Below, in pieces: positions 8,200-16,901 of a stretch of 64,000 nt of DNA. Under the pieces are notes generated by a model, which did not search any database, was not told the DNA's origin, and saw nothing but the letters and a program-made list of their open reading frames with translations. How positions within the stretch are numbered: the first letter of the stretch is position 1; every line of letters begins with the position of its first letter. Both the position numbers and the translations under genes were made by a program. Origin of the DNA: Flavobacterium ginsenosidimutans (GTDB taxonomy: Bacteria > Bacteroidota > Bacteroidia > Flavobacteriales > Flavobacteriaceae); assembly GCF_003254625.1 (NCBI RefSeq), contig NZ_QJRJ01000081.1:186001-250000 (forward strand). Direction: 5' to 3'.

Positions 8200-10623
8200 A
8201 TGTTTACAAAAAAGATCTTACTACCCGTATTTCTCTTTTCGTGTTTATCGGCTTTTAGCCAGATATCATTTGGAGATTCAAAAAAAATAAATGACAACTG
8301 GAAATTCAATCTTCAGGAAACTCCAGAAGCAAAAAATAATGCTTTTGACGACAGTAAATGGCAACAGGTAAATGTACCGCACGATTGGAGCGTAAAAGGG
8401 CAATTGAGTCCTACGCTGGCGAGCTGTACAGGATATCTTCCAGGGGGAATTGGCTGGTATAGAAAATCAATCAATATTCCGCAAAGCAAAGCTGGTGAAA
8501 AAGTGTATTTATATTTTGAAGGAGTTTACAATAGAAGCGAAGTTTTCATCAACGGGCAATCATTAGGAAAACGTCCAAACGGATATATTTCTTTTGCTTA
8601 TGATGCGACGCCGTACGTAAAATTTGGAGGAGAAAACACGATTTCAGTTCGTGTAGATCACAGTCAAAGCGCCGATTCAAGATGGTACACTGGATCTGGA
8701 ATTTACAGAAATGTTTGGTTGGTTTATGCAAATCCGGTTCATATTGCACAATGGGGAGTTTATGCTTATCCAGAAGTAAACAAAGGAAACGGAACTTTGA
8801 ATGTTGAGGTTGCTGTTGAAAATGGTTCAAAAGGAAAAGCAAGTCTGACAATTGTAAATGAGCTTTTCTCAAAAGACGGAAAATCTGTAGCGAAATCATC
8901 TTCAAAGGTTGAGGTTGCGGCAAATCAGAACGGAAAAATTTCGGCAAAAATCAACGTTAAAAACCCTAAATTATGGGATTTAGATAATCCGAATTTATAT
9001 GAGTTAAAAACTACTGTTTTACAAGACGGAAAAGAAATTGATAAAACGGTAACTCAAACTGGTTTCAGAAGTTTTACATTTGATCCAAACAATGGTTTTG
9101 CATTAAACGGAAAATGGATGAAAATGAAAGGTGTTTGTTTACATCACGACGCTGGAGTTTTAGGATCTGCAGTTCCAAGAGAAGTTTGGAAAACAAGATT
9201 AAAAACATTGAAAGAAATTGGTGTAAATGCCATTCGTACAAGTCATAATCCACAAGCACCTGATTTTTATGAACTTTGCGACGAACTAGGATTATTGGTT
9301 TTAAACGAAGCTTATGACGAATGGGAATTCCCAAAACGTAAATGGTTAGAAGGCTGGAATTACGGAACACCAGGATTTGAAGGTTCATTTGATATTTTTG
9401 CTAATTGGGCAGAAAAAGACTTAGAAGATTTTGTTCGCCGTGACAGAAACCATCTTTCAGTTTTCGGATGGAGTATTGGTAACGAAGTAGATTATCCAAA
9501 CGATCCATATTCTCACCCAGTTTTAGACAAAGGAAAAGACGGTTTCGGGCAAGCAGCTTATGGTGGTTATAAGCCAGATGCGCCAGATGCCATGAGACTT
9601 GGAGCAATTGCAAAACGTTTGGTTGCGGCGGTTAAAAAATACGACAAATCAAGACCGACAACAGCTGGTTTAGCAGGAGTTGCAATGTCTAACGAAACAG
9701 AATATCCAGGAGCTTTAGATATTACAGGTTACAATTATACCGAAAGCAAATACCAGTCAGATCACGAAAAGTATCCAAAAAGAGTGATTTATGGAAGTGA
9801 AAATGTTCATGATATGGAACCTTGGTTAGCTGTAAAAAACAACAAACATATTTTCGGTCAGTTCCTTTGGACAGGAATCGATTATTTGGGAGAATCAGGA
9901 AGATGGCCTTCAAGAGGATTTTATTCAGGTTTAGTTGATTTTGCTGGAGTTATCAAACCGAGAGGATATTTCCGTCAATCATTATGGTCAGATAAACCAA
10001 TGGCTTATTTAGGAACTTATCCGTTGACAAACGAAAAAGATATTTCGAAAGACGCTTGGGCAATTTGGAATTACGAAAACGGACAAAAAATTCGTGTGGT
10101 TTGTTATACAAATGCTGCTAAAGCCCGTTTAGAATTGAACGGAAAAGTTGTTGGTGAAACCAAATTATACGACGAAAAAACGGGAATTATCTATTGGGAT
10201 ATTCCGTTTGCTTCAGGAAAATTAGAAGCAGTTGGTTTAGACAAAAATGATAAAGAAGTAAGCCGTTACGCTATTAACTCAACACAACAGCCAGTTGAAT
10301 TAACAATTGCTGATAAAGATATCACAATCAGCAAAGACAAAGGAGTGGCGAAAATAATGGTTCAGATTAAAGATCAAAACGGACTTCCTGTAATGCTTTC
10401 AGACAACGAAGTAACTTGTACGATCAATGGCTCTGCAACATTATTAGGATTGGAAGCGGGAAATAATAGCGACATGACAGACTATACAGATAATATTCAG
10501 CGAGTATTCCACGGACATATTGCAGCATATATTCAGGCAAATGGAGATTCTACAGCGCCAATAAAAGTGAAATTTACAAGTCAGTGGTTAAAACCTGTTG
10601 AGGTTACTATTAATGTGAAATAA
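8200..10623 (+). CDS. GH2 family glycosidase, beta-galactosidase-like
   Basis: Secreted exo-beta-glycosidase, most like beta-galactosidases. A signal peptide (LPVFLFSCLSAFSQ) is followed by the N-terminal GH2 sugar-binding sandwich (about 25-190, with WQQVNVPHDWS and VFINGQSLGKRPNGY), an immunoglobulin-like domain (about 195-300), and the catalytic barrel with ACID/BASE motif WSIGNEVDYPND (Glu429) and predicted nucleophile in YGSENVHD (Glu534). The C-terminal 200 residues hold extra sandwich domains resembling DUF4982 and the big_4-type fold found in Bacteroidota beta-galactosidases. 807 residues is usual for this group. Within the PUL it would remove terminal beta-galactosyl units from the oligosaccharides released by the GH30 enzymes. 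Confidence 0.9.
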   Translation: MFTKKILLPVFLFSCLSAFSQISFGDSKKINDNWKFNLQETPEAKNNAFDDSKWQQVNVPHDWSVKGQLSPTLASCTGYLPGGIGWYRKSINIPQSKAGEKVYLYFEGVYNRSEVFINGQSLGKRPNGYISFAYDATPYVKFGGENTISVRVDHSQSADSRWYTGSGIYRNVWLVYANPVHIAQWGVYAYPEVNKGNGTLNVEVAVENGSKGKASLTIVNELFSKDGKSVAKSSSKVEVAANQNGKISAKINVKNPKLWDLDNPNLYELKTTVLQDGKEIDKTVTQTGFRSFTFDPNNGFALNGKWMKMKGVCLHHDAGVLGSAVPREVWKTRLKTLKEIGVNAIRTSHNPQAPDFYELCDELGLLVLNEAYDEWEFPKRKWLEGWNYGTPGFEGSFDIFANWAEKDLEDFVRRDRNHLSVFGWSIGNEVDYPNDPYSHPVLDKGKDGFGQAAYGGYKPDAPDAMRLGAIAKRLVAAVKKYDKSRPTTAGLAGVAMSNETEYPGALDITGYNYTESKYQSDHEKYPKRVIYGSENVHDMEPWLAVKNNKHIFGQFLWTGIDYLGESGRWPSRGFYSGLVDFAGVIKPRGYFRQSLWSDKPMAYLGTYPLTNEKDISKDAWAIWNYENGQKIRVVCYTNAAKARLELNGKVVGETKLYDEKTGIIYWDIPFASGKLEAVGLDKNDKEVSRYAINSTQQPVELTIADKDITISKDKGVAKIMVQIKDQNGLPVMLSDNEVTCTINGSATLLGLEAGNNSDMTDYTDNIQRVFHGHIAAYIQANGDSTAPIKVKFTSQWLKPVEVTINVK

Positions 10624-10635
10624 AGTATCAATTCA

Positions 10636-10671
10636 AAAACCTAACAAGTTTTTAGTAACCTGTTAGGTTTT
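10636..10671. terminator. Stem-loop terminator-like structure after the GH2 gene
   Basis: Perfect 11-bp arms, AAAACCTAACA (10636-10646) and TGTTAGGTTTT (10661-10671), around a 14-nt loop, 12 bp after the GH2 stop. The arms are symmetrical, so it could act in either direction. It may only attenuate, because the downstream GH27 and GH43 genes lie on the same strand and fit the same pathway. Confidence 0.65.
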
Positions 10672-10736
10672 CTGTATGTTGGTAACGATAAAATTTCATT
10701 ATATTTAAAGTGTAAAAACCACACATAAAAAACACA

Positions 10737-12107
10737 ATGAAAATTACAAACTTACTTACAGTGGCTATAGGAACTTTTTTTCTATCTGTCGCGACTAACG
10801 CTCAAAACAAAACGTTTCAAAAAGGAGAATTCAAACAATGGGCTCAAACTCCGCCAATGGGTTGGAATAGCTGGGATTGTTATGGTCCAACAGTTGAGGA
10901 ACACGAGGTAAAAGCCAACGCCGATTACATGGCAAAAGAGCTGAAGAAATTTGGCTGGGAATACATCGTTGTTGATATCAGATGGTTTGTTGAAAACGAC
11001 AAAGCAGGAGGTTATAACCAAACAGATCCGCGTTACGTAATCGATCAGTACGGAAGATATTTGCCAGCTGTTAACCGTTTTCCTTCAGCAAAAGATGGGC
11101 AGGGATTCAAGCCTTTAGCCGATTATATTCATAAAAAAGGACTAAAATTCGGAATCCATATTATGCGCGGAATTCCTAAAAAAGCAGTTGAAGATAAATT
11201 GCCAATTAAAGGAGCAAATGGAATTACTGCAGATCAAGTTTATTCAACAGCATTGCAATGTGAATGGCTGAGAGACAATTACACAGTTTTGGCAGACAAA
11301 CCAGGTGCGCAAGAATATTACGATTCTATTTTCGAATTATACGCACAATGGGGAGTAGATTTTATTAAAATTGATGATTTATCAAGACCGTATCATGAAG
11401 GCGAAATCAACTTAATCAGAAAGGCAATAGACAAATGTGGACGTAAAATTGTTTTAAGTACATCGCCTGGAGAAACACCAATCGAAGCCGCGCCTCACGT
11501 AACAACACATGCTAATATGTGGCGTATGGTTGATGATGTTTGGGATACATGGCCTCATATTACACATTTAATGGATGTTGCTCAAAAATGGTATCCTCAC
11601 ATTGCACCGGGAACATGGCCAGATTGCGATATGATTCCGCTAGGGCGTATTTCAATTAGAGGAGAAAGAGGTGAAGACCGTATGACGCGTTTAACAAAAG
11701 ACGAACAATATACTTTGATTACATTTTTTAATATCTTTAAGTCACCATTATTTTTTGGAGGAGATTTACCAAGTAATGACGCTTTTACATTGTCACTATT
11801 GACGAATAAAGAAGTCGTAAAAATGCATAATCAAAGTACTGATGTAAAACAGCTTTTCCAAAAAGATGGAAAAATAGCTGTAACTTCAAAAAATCCAAAA
11901 GATGGCAGTGTTTATCTAGCGTTGTTTAATATTTCAGACAAGGATTCGCAAAAGGTTTCAGTTAATCTTTCTGATTTAGGAATTTCAGGTTCAGCAGAAG
12001 TTTTGAATATGTGGACAGGCGAGAAATCAAAAGCAACTTCAAAAGAAATAGGATTAGAATTAAAACCTCACAGTTCTGTTTTGTATCAATTAAAAAGTAA
12101 AAAATAA
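10737..12107 (+). CDS. GH27 family glycosidase (alpha-galactosidase or beta-L-arabinopyranosidase)
   Basis: Secreted exo-enzyme of the GH27 clan. A signal peptide ends near NAQ (residue 23). The barrel begins with TPPMGWNSWDCYG, typical of the family. The nucleophile motif is FIKIDDLS (Asp213, in the place of the usual KYDNC) and the predicted acid/base lies in WRMVDDVW (Asp266 or Asp267). The sugar-pocket motif usually written DDCW is here DIRW (residues 80-83), with Ile81 in place of the second Asp. From memory, a comparable Asp-to-Ile change marks a GH27 beta-L-arabinopyranosidase, because this Asp contacts the C6 hydroxymethyl of galactose. A C-terminal beta-sandwich covers about 375-456. 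The next gene starts directly after the stop. Arabinopyranose removal would fit an arabinogalactan PUL, but plain alpha-galactosidase activity is not excluded. Confidence 0.85.
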   Translation: MKITNLLTVAIGTFFLSVATNAQNKTFQKGEFKQWAQTPPMGWNSWDCYGPTVEEHEVKANADYMAKELKKFGWEYIVVDIRWFVENDKAGGYNQTDPRYVIDQYGRYLPAVNRFPSAKDGQGFKPLADYIHKKGLKFGIHIMRGIPKKAVEDKLPIKGANGITADQVYSTALQCEWLRDNYTVLADKPGAQEYYDSIFELYAQWGVDFIKIDDLSRPYHEGEINLIRKAIDKCGRKIVLSTSPGETPIEAAPHVTTHANMWRMVDDVWDTWPHITHLMDVAQKWYPHIAPGTWPDCDMIPLGRISIRGERGEDRMTRLTKDEQYTLITFFNIFKSPLFFGGDLPSNDAFTLSLLTNKEVVKMHNQSTDVKQLFQKDGKIAVTSKNPKDGSVYLALFNISDKDSQKVSVNLSDLGISGSAEVLNMWTGEKSKATSKEIGLELKPHSSVLYQLKSKK

Positions 12108-14045
12108 ATGAAAAGAATATTTTTTTGTCTGATATCATTAATAAGCCTTTCGACTTCTATACAAGCCCAAAATACAGCAAAAGGAGTTCCGCCCGTTATT
12201 GCCGAAAAGGATTTAACAGCTTATTTATTCGTTTATTTCATTGGAAATAAAGTCGAAGAAGAAGCGGTTAATTACGCCGTAAGTAATGATGGATATCACT
12301 ATTATGCGCTTAATAATAACAAACCAATTTTAGATAGTAAAGCAATCAGTTCAACTGGAGGAGTTCGCGATCCGCATATCTTACGCGGAGACGATGGCAA
12401 AACATTTTATATGGTTTTGACCGATATGACTTCTTCAAAAGGCTGGGACAGCAACCGTGCGATGGTTTTATTGAAAAGTACTGATTTAGTAAATTGGAAA
12501 AGCAGCATTGTTAATATCCAAAATACATTTCCAGGGAATGAAAACCTAAAACGTGTTTGGGCGCCGCAAACTATTTACGATGCAAAGGCCGGAAAATACA
12601 TGATTTACTTTAGTATGCAGCATGCTGGAGGTCCAGATAAAATTTATTACGCTTACGCGAATAAAGATTTTACTGCCTTAGAAAGTGAGCCAAAATTATT
12701 GTTTGTTCCAAAGTCAGGAAACGCTTGTATTGATGGTGATATCATTGAAAAAGATGGAGAATATCACCTTTTTTATAAAACAGAAACCAATACGCCAGGA
12801 ATCAAAGTGGCAGTTACAAAAGATTTGACTTCTGGAAAATGGATTGAAAATGATAATTATCTACAGCAGACAAAAGATGGAGTAGAAGGTTCGAGTGTTT
12901 TCAAACTGAACAATTCAGACGAATACATTTTAATGTACGATGTTTATACTAAAGGAAGATATCAATTCACAAAAACGAAAGACCTAGAAAATTTCAGCGT
13001 AATTGATAATGATATTTCAATGGATTTTAATCCGCGTCACGGAACTATTTTGCCTATAACTCGTTCTGAATTAAAGCGAATTACAGACAAATGGGGAACG
13101 CCAGCAAAACTTTCAAAAGTAAACCACAATCCAGTTTTAGAAGGTTATTATGCAGATCCAGAAATTTTGTATTCAAACAAAACAAAAAAATATTACATCT
13201 ACCCAACAAGTGATGGATTTGACGGCTGGTCGGGTTATTATTTCAAAACTTTTTCTTCAGATAATTTAGTTGATTGGAAAGATGAAGGAGTTATTATCGA
13301 TCTTAAAAAAGACGTAACTTGGGCAAACAGAAACGCTTGGGCGCCTTGTATTGTAGAGAAAAAGATAAAAGGAAAGTATAAATATTTCTATTATTTCACT
13401 GCAGCACAAAAAGTTGGAGTTGCAGTTTCAGATAATCCAACAGGACTATTTAAAGACAGCGGAAAAGCAATTGTAGCCACAAGACCAGAAGGAATACATG
13501 ACGGTCAGGAAATTGATCCAGATGTTTTTACAGATCCAAAAACGGGTAAAAGTTATTTATATTGGGGAAATATGTATATGGGTGTTGCTGAATTAAATCC
13601 TGATATGGTTTCTTTAAAACCTGGAACGCAGAAAGTTATTACTGTAAATAATTCCTTCCGCGAGGGAACTTATGTAATCTATAGAAACGGAAAATATTAT
13701 TTCTTTTGGAGCGAAGACGATACGAGAAGTCCGAAATACAAAGTGAGATACGGAATTTCAGATTCTCCAACTGGACCGCTTGAAATTCCAGAAAACAATA
13801 TTGTAATTCAAGGAAAACCAGAAGAAGGAATTTATGCAACAGGACACAATTCAGTTTTACAAATTCCAAACAAAGACGAATGGTATATTACGTATCATAG
13901 ATTCTCTTATCCAACAGGAATTAAAATGGGAGACGCAGGAGGTTTTCATCGCGAAGTTTGCATCGATAAATTAGAATTTAATGCAGATGAAACCATCAAA
14001 CAAGTTGTTCCAACTCATGCTGGAATTCAGGCTTTGAAGAAGTAA
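12108..14045 (+). CDS. Two-domain GH43 protein
   Basis: Secreted enzyme with two five-bladed-propeller GH43-type domains. A signal peptide ends at SIQAQ (residue 21). The N-terminal domain (about 30-330) has GVRDPHILRG and RVWAPQTIYD; the C-terminal domain (about 335-645) has EGYYADPEILY (probable catalytic base Asp), NAWAPCIVE and DGQEIDPDVF. Both keep recognisable blade motifs, so both might be catalytic. GH43 members in such loci include alpha-L-arabinofuranosidases and exo-beta-1,3-galactanases; the sequence alone does not decide which. It starts at the base after the GH27 stop codon, so translation is tightly coupled. It is the last gene of the PUL before a bidirectional terminator. Confidence 0.87.
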   Translation: MKRIFFCLISLISLSTSIQAQNTAKGVPPVIAEKDLTAYLFVYFIGNKVEEEAVNYAVSNDGYHYYALNNNKPILDSKAISSTGGVRDPHILRGDDGKTFYMVLTDMTSSKGWDSNRAMVLLKSTDLVNWKSSIVNIQNTFPGNENLKRVWAPQTIYDAKAGKYMIYFSMQHAGGPDKIYYAYANKDFTALESEPKLLFVPKSGNACIDGDIIEKDGEYHLFYKTETNTPGIKVAVTKDLTSGKWIENDNYLQQTKDGVEGSSVFKLNNSDEYILMYDVYTKGRYQFTKTKDLENFSVIDNDISMDFNPRHGTILPITRSELKRITDKWGTPAKLSKVNHNPVLEGYYADPEILYSNKTKKYYIYPTSDGFDGWSGYYFKTFSSDNLVDWKDEGVIIDLKKDVTWANRNAWAPCIVEKKIKGKYKYFYYFTAAQKVGVAVSDNPTGLFKDSGKAIVATRPEGIHDGQEIDPDVFTDPKTGKSYLYWGNMYMGVAELNPDMVSLKPGTQKVITVNNSFREGTYVIYRNGKYYFFWSEDDTRSPKYKVRYGISDSPTGPLEIPENNIVIQGKPEEGIYATGHNSVLQIPNKDEWYITYHRFSYPTGIKMGDAGGFHREVCIDKLEFNADETIKQVVPTHAGIQALKK

Positions 14046-14066
14046 TTTCAAAATTTAATTTTCAAT

Positions 14067-14107
14067 AAAAAAAGCTGTTTCTAAATTAATAGAAACAGCT
14101 TTTTTTA
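14067..14107. terminator. Bidirectional intrinsic terminator
   Basis: A-rich left flank, arms AAGCTGTTTCT and AGAAACAGCTT around an 8-nt AT-rich loop, then a run of T. It lies between two convergent genes (the double-GH43 protein on plus, the DUF1508 protein on minus) and would end transcripts from both sides. Confidence 0.9.
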
Positions 14108-14125
14108 TAATTATAAATATGTTTT

Positions 14126-14458
14126 TTAAGCCGTCTGATCGTCAATAGTAGCTTCAGGAGCATTTTTCTTTACAGATTCAATTCCGTTTTCTCTAGCAGA
14201 TACACTTTCGTACATTTCACTCGAACCAATAATCTGACCATTTCCAGCTTTTAAATTGAAATATGGTTTTCCGTTTTTAGCTTCTTTTCTGTCATAACGA
14301 TTATCGTCACCCGCGTTGGTTTTTACAGATTCAATACCATTATTACATGCTGCTTTTGTAGTGTAACCTTCGCTTGTTAAAATGGTCTGACCATTACCAG
14401 CTTTTAAATTGAATTGAAACTCTCCGTTGGCTCTAGTAGTAATTACAAATTTTCCCAT
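14126..14458 (-). CDS. DUF1508 (YegP-like, UPF0339) protein with two repeats
   Basis: Small soluble protein of unknown molecular role. It consists of two DUF1508 repeats: residues about 1-48 (GEFQFNLKAGNGQTILTSEGY..AACNNGIESVK) and about 52-101 (GKPYFNLKAGNGQIIGSSEMY..ARENGIESVK). The repeats share FNLKAGNGQ and NGIESVK. No signal peptide or membrane segment is visible. In other bacteria the family is often reported under general stress control, which is only a hint here. Upstream, two copies of GGTAATATAAA lie at about 14478 and 14519. No operon partner on the same strand within 160 bp. Confidence 0.88.
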   Translation of the reverse strand: MGKFVITTRANGEFQFNLKAGNGQTILTSEGYTTKAACNNGIESVKTNAGDDNRYDRKEAKNGKPYFNLKAGNGQIIGSSEMYESVSARENGIESVKKNAPEATIDDQTA

Positions 14459-14618
14459 TTAGTTTATTTTTAAAGTTAGGTAATATAAAATTTTGCTATT
14501 GATAAAAATACAAAACTTGGTAATATAAATCATACATCAATTTAAAAAAATGATTACCTAAACAATAAAAAAAATATACTTTAAGTAAATTCGAAACCGT
14601 CAGATCTTAAAGAAAAAG

Positions 14619-15362
14619 TTATATTCCTAAACGAAAATCAGAAACACTTTTTTCTTCCAGATTAATTTCTTCAAAAATACTTTGCGTTCCTTTATCAATT
14701 GGGCATTGTGTACTAATTCCCATCCAGATTTCTTTTGGATAATTGTTTTTATACAAACGAACCATTTGCCAAGTCTTTTTGTCTAATGAATAATAACTTG
14801 CAACTGTCTTAGTGTCAGAAGAAATTTTCATGTAAACAGAAGGTTCTTTCACCACATCATGATTATTATCATCAGAAGTTCCCATTGTACGAACCGTTAC
14901 AATTCTGTGATTTCCTCTTTCGTCTTGCTCAAAACAGAATTTCTGGTAAAAACTATCATTCACATAAATGTATAAAACACCTGCGTTGTATAATCCTTTT
15001 TCTGTAAACTCAGGCGTAACTTTCGCGGTAAGCGTAAAAGGTTTCGTATTATCTACTTTTGATAAAAGCATTGGCGCTGTCGTACTCGACAATTTTCCAT
15101 TTGGATCAGAAAAATAATCTGTTTTTTCACCTGTTTTAAAAACAAGTTTTCCATTGGTTTCCTGCGTAATAAGTTTTTCAGCGTCGTTTATTCCTTTAGT
15201 AAAATGAATGTTCGAAAGTTTAACATCAATTGGCGAACCTTTTGCGACTGAATCTATTTTTGTTTCTTCTTTCATTGTTTTAGCAGTTTCATTTTTGTTA
15301 TTGCAGCTTGATAAAACAGAAAGGCTCAGGATAACAATAGCGTTGTAAAAAATTGTTTTCAT
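14619..15362 (-). CDS. DUF1349-like lipoprotein
   Basis: Predicted lipoprotein (lipobox LSSC, Cys20) with a low-complexity linker and a concanavalin-like sandwich of the DUF1349 type from about residue 55: GLYNAGVLYIYVNDSFYQKFCFEQDERG, VYMKISSDTKTVASYYSLDKKTWQMVRLY, then WMGISTQCP. DUF1349 domains accompany carbohydrate-active proteins, and the GH16 protein at 51649 carries a related domain, so glycan binding is plausible but not shown. It is divergent from the LuxR-type regulator at 15464 with a 101-bp shared intergenic region, and a good -33/-7 promoter for this gene lies there. The regulator may control it. Confidence 0.8.
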   Translation of the reverse strand: MKTIFYNAIVILSLSVLSSCNNKNETAKTMKEETKIDSVAKGSPIDVKLSNIHFTKGINDAEKLITQETNGKLVFKTGEKTDYFSDPNGKLSSTTAPMLLSKVDNTKPFTLTAKVTPEFTEKGLYNAGVLYIYVNDSFYQKFCFEQDERGNHRIVTVRTMGTSDDNNHDVVKEPSVYMKISSDTKTVASYYSLDKKTWQMVRLYKNNYPKEIWMGISTQCPIDKGTQSIFEEINLEEKSVSDFRLGI

Positions 15363-15403
15363 AAATTATTTTTTTGGGATAGAAAGTGATATTTTTAATG
15401 TTC

Positions 15404-15434
15404 CAAAAATAAAATTGCTCGAAGAAAAGGGCAA
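15404..15434 (-). promoter_or_regulatory. Bacteroidota-type promoter for the DUF1349 lipoprotein gene
   Basis: Read on the minus strand: TTG at 15434-15432, a 20-nt spacer, then TATTTTTG at 15411-15404, which fits TAnnTTTG. The predicted start site is near 15398, giving a leader of about 36 nt before the ATG at 15362. Confidence 0.6.
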
Positions 15435-15463
15435 TACGTAAAATTAACCAATTACACTTTCCA

Positions 15464-16240
15464 ATGCCACAGAATTCTTCAATCGAAAGCCAATTAATGT
15501 CCACATTTTTAGAACAAAAGTTTGACATTGGAGAATCAAATGATATTGAAATGTACAAACAGTTCGTTATCAATTATGTCAAAATTGAGCAATGTGTAGC
15601 CGTTTTATCCGATTATCAATCCGACAAAAGTTATATTTATGCAGGAAGTTTTGGCTCAATTTTCGGACTTCCAGATGAAAATTCCGTTATTGATTCCGCT
15701 TTTGAAGAATGTATTTTTACTAAAATCAATTCAAATGATTTGATCGAACGTCATGTTTTAGAACTTAATTTTTATGAGTTTTTAAAAGGAATTCCAAAAG
15801 AAGAATACAGTAATTACAGTACTTTGAGCCGTCTTAGAATGAAAGATTCTAGTGATAGAAATACTTACATAAACCATCGGACTATTTATCTAAATACATT
15901 TAATAACGGAAGCATTTCTCTTGCATTATGTTTATACCTGCCTTCAACAGATTTACAGCCTCGAACAGGAATTGACGGAAAAATTTTTAATATTCAAACA
16001 GGTGAAGTAATCGAATCAGAAAAATATAAAAACAATACAGAAAATATACTTTCAAAAAGAGAAATTGAAGTTTTGACCAGTGTTGCAAGAGGAAATAAAA
16101 GCGAACAAATTGCTGCAGAAATGTATATTTCGGTTTACACAGTAAGACGCCACAGGCAAAACATTATTGAAAAATTAAAAGTAACCAATACCGCCGAAGC
16201 TGTTCAGACCGCTATTATTATGGGAGTTATATCGCTGTAG
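15464..16240 (+). CDS. LuxR-family (GerE-type HTH) transcriptional regulator
   Basis: DNA-binding regulator of 258 residues. The C-terminal HTH is clear at about residues 193-255: LSKREIEVLTSVARGNKSEQIAAE followed by the recognition-helix region ISVYTVRRHRQNIIEKL. The N-terminal 180 residues do not show a receiver motif (no phosphorylatable Asp in a DD..K layout) and look more like a ligand- or PAS-type sensory domain, as in flavobacterial LuxR-type orphans. No signal peptide. It is divergent from the DUF1349 lipoprotein gene and upstream of the NlpE-like gene; either could be a target. Effector unknown. Confidence 0.88.
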   Translation: MPQNSSIESQLMSTFLEQKFDIGESNDIEMYKQFVINYVKIEQCVAVLSDYQSDKSYIYAGSFGSIFGLPDENSVIDSAFEECIFTKINSNDLIERHVLELNFYEFLKGIPKEEYSNYSTLSRLRMKDSSDRNTYINHRTIYLNTFNNGSISLALCLYLPSTDLQPRTGIDGKIFNIQTGEVIESEKYKNNTENILSKREIEVLTSVARGNKSEQIAAEMYISVYTVRRHRQNIIEKLKVTNTAEAVQTAIIMGVISL

Positions 16241-16280
16241 ATTTAAAAGTTAAATTCGTACATTAAGTAAGAATATTCCT

Positions 16281-16288
16281 TATATTTG
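16281..16288 (+). promoter_or_regulatory. Candidate -7 box for the NlpE-like gene
   Basis: TATATTTG matches TAnnTTTG and ends 12 bp before the ATG at 16301, so the transcript leader would be only a few nucleotides. The TTG inside this box could be mistaken for an upstream start codon. No good -33 TTG was found at the usual spacing. Confidence 0.45.
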
Positions 16289-16300
16289 CAAAAAAATATC

Positions 16301-16771
16301 ATGAGAAAAATAATTATTCTTGCTTTTACATTAGCTCTTATTGTATCCTGTAATTCTAAAAATGGTAAAGATGAAAATAATGTTGTTTTGACAGATACAA
16401 TTGCTAGTAATGAAAAAAACGAACCAGCTGATAGTATTTCTGTTTACGAAGGAACGCTACCGTGTGCAGATTGCGAAGGAATAGAAACGATTCTAAAAAT
16501 TAATATCGTAGATAATAAATTTGAATTATCTAGCACATACAAAGGAAAACAGCCTGAAAAAAACTTTAAGGGAAGAGGTAATATCAATACCGAAAGAGGT
16601 TTAGAAAAAGATCCTGATGGAACAATCTATATTTTAAACTGGGACAAACCAGAAAAAGATCAGGTTTATTACGGTTATTACAGTAAAAATCCTGAAAAAC
16701 TATATCTGCTAGACAGAAACAAAAAAATGATAAAGTCTAAGCTGAATTATTTTTTAGAATTAAATGAATAA
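16301..16771 (+). CDS. NlpE N-terminal-like lipoprotein
   Basis: Lipoprotein of 156 residues. The start is taken at the ATG at 16301, which gives MRKIIILAFTLALIVSC with lipobox Cys17; the in-frame TTG 15 bp upstream lies within a promoter-like box. After a charged linker comes the NlpE N-terminal fold: YEGTLPCADCEGIETIL with a CxxC pair (Cys55, Cys58), then a small beta-barrel core (GTIYILNW, YYGYYSKNPEKLYLLDRN). In Escherichia coli NlpE reports lipoprotein sorting and copper or adhesion stress; here only the N-terminal domain is present, so envelope stress sensing is an analogy. It is followed by a strong terminator and seems monocistronic. Confidence 0.85.
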   Translation: MRKIIILAFTLALIVSCNSKNGKDENNVVLTDTIASNEKNEPADSISVYEGTLPCADCEGIETILKINIVDNKFELSSTYKGKQPEKNFKGRGNINTERGLEKDPDGTIYILNWDKPEKDQVYYGYYSKNPEKLYLLDRNKKMIKSKLNYFLELNE

Positions 16772-16792
16772 AACAGATCATTTTTGAAAGAG

Positions 16793-16848
16793 AATATTAC
16801 AAACTTAAATGGCCTTCGAGCGCTTAAGTTTGTAATATTTTTTTACTT
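16793..16848 (+). terminator. Strong stem-loop terminator
   Basis: Perfect 16-bp arms at 16793-16808 and 16824-16839 around a 15-nt loop, followed by T-rich sequence. It lies 22 bp after the NlpE-like stop and separates that gene from the XdhC-like cluster. Confidence 0.88.
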
Positions 16849-16901
16849 TTAGGTAATAAAAAATGTCATCAATATTAAGTTTCTATTGATGAAGAATATC
16901 T

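Noticed and set aside
16286..16300. TTG start 15 bp upstream for the NlpE-like protein
   Set aside because: Lies inside a TATATTTG promoter-like box; the ATG at 16301 gives a standard lipoprotein signal.
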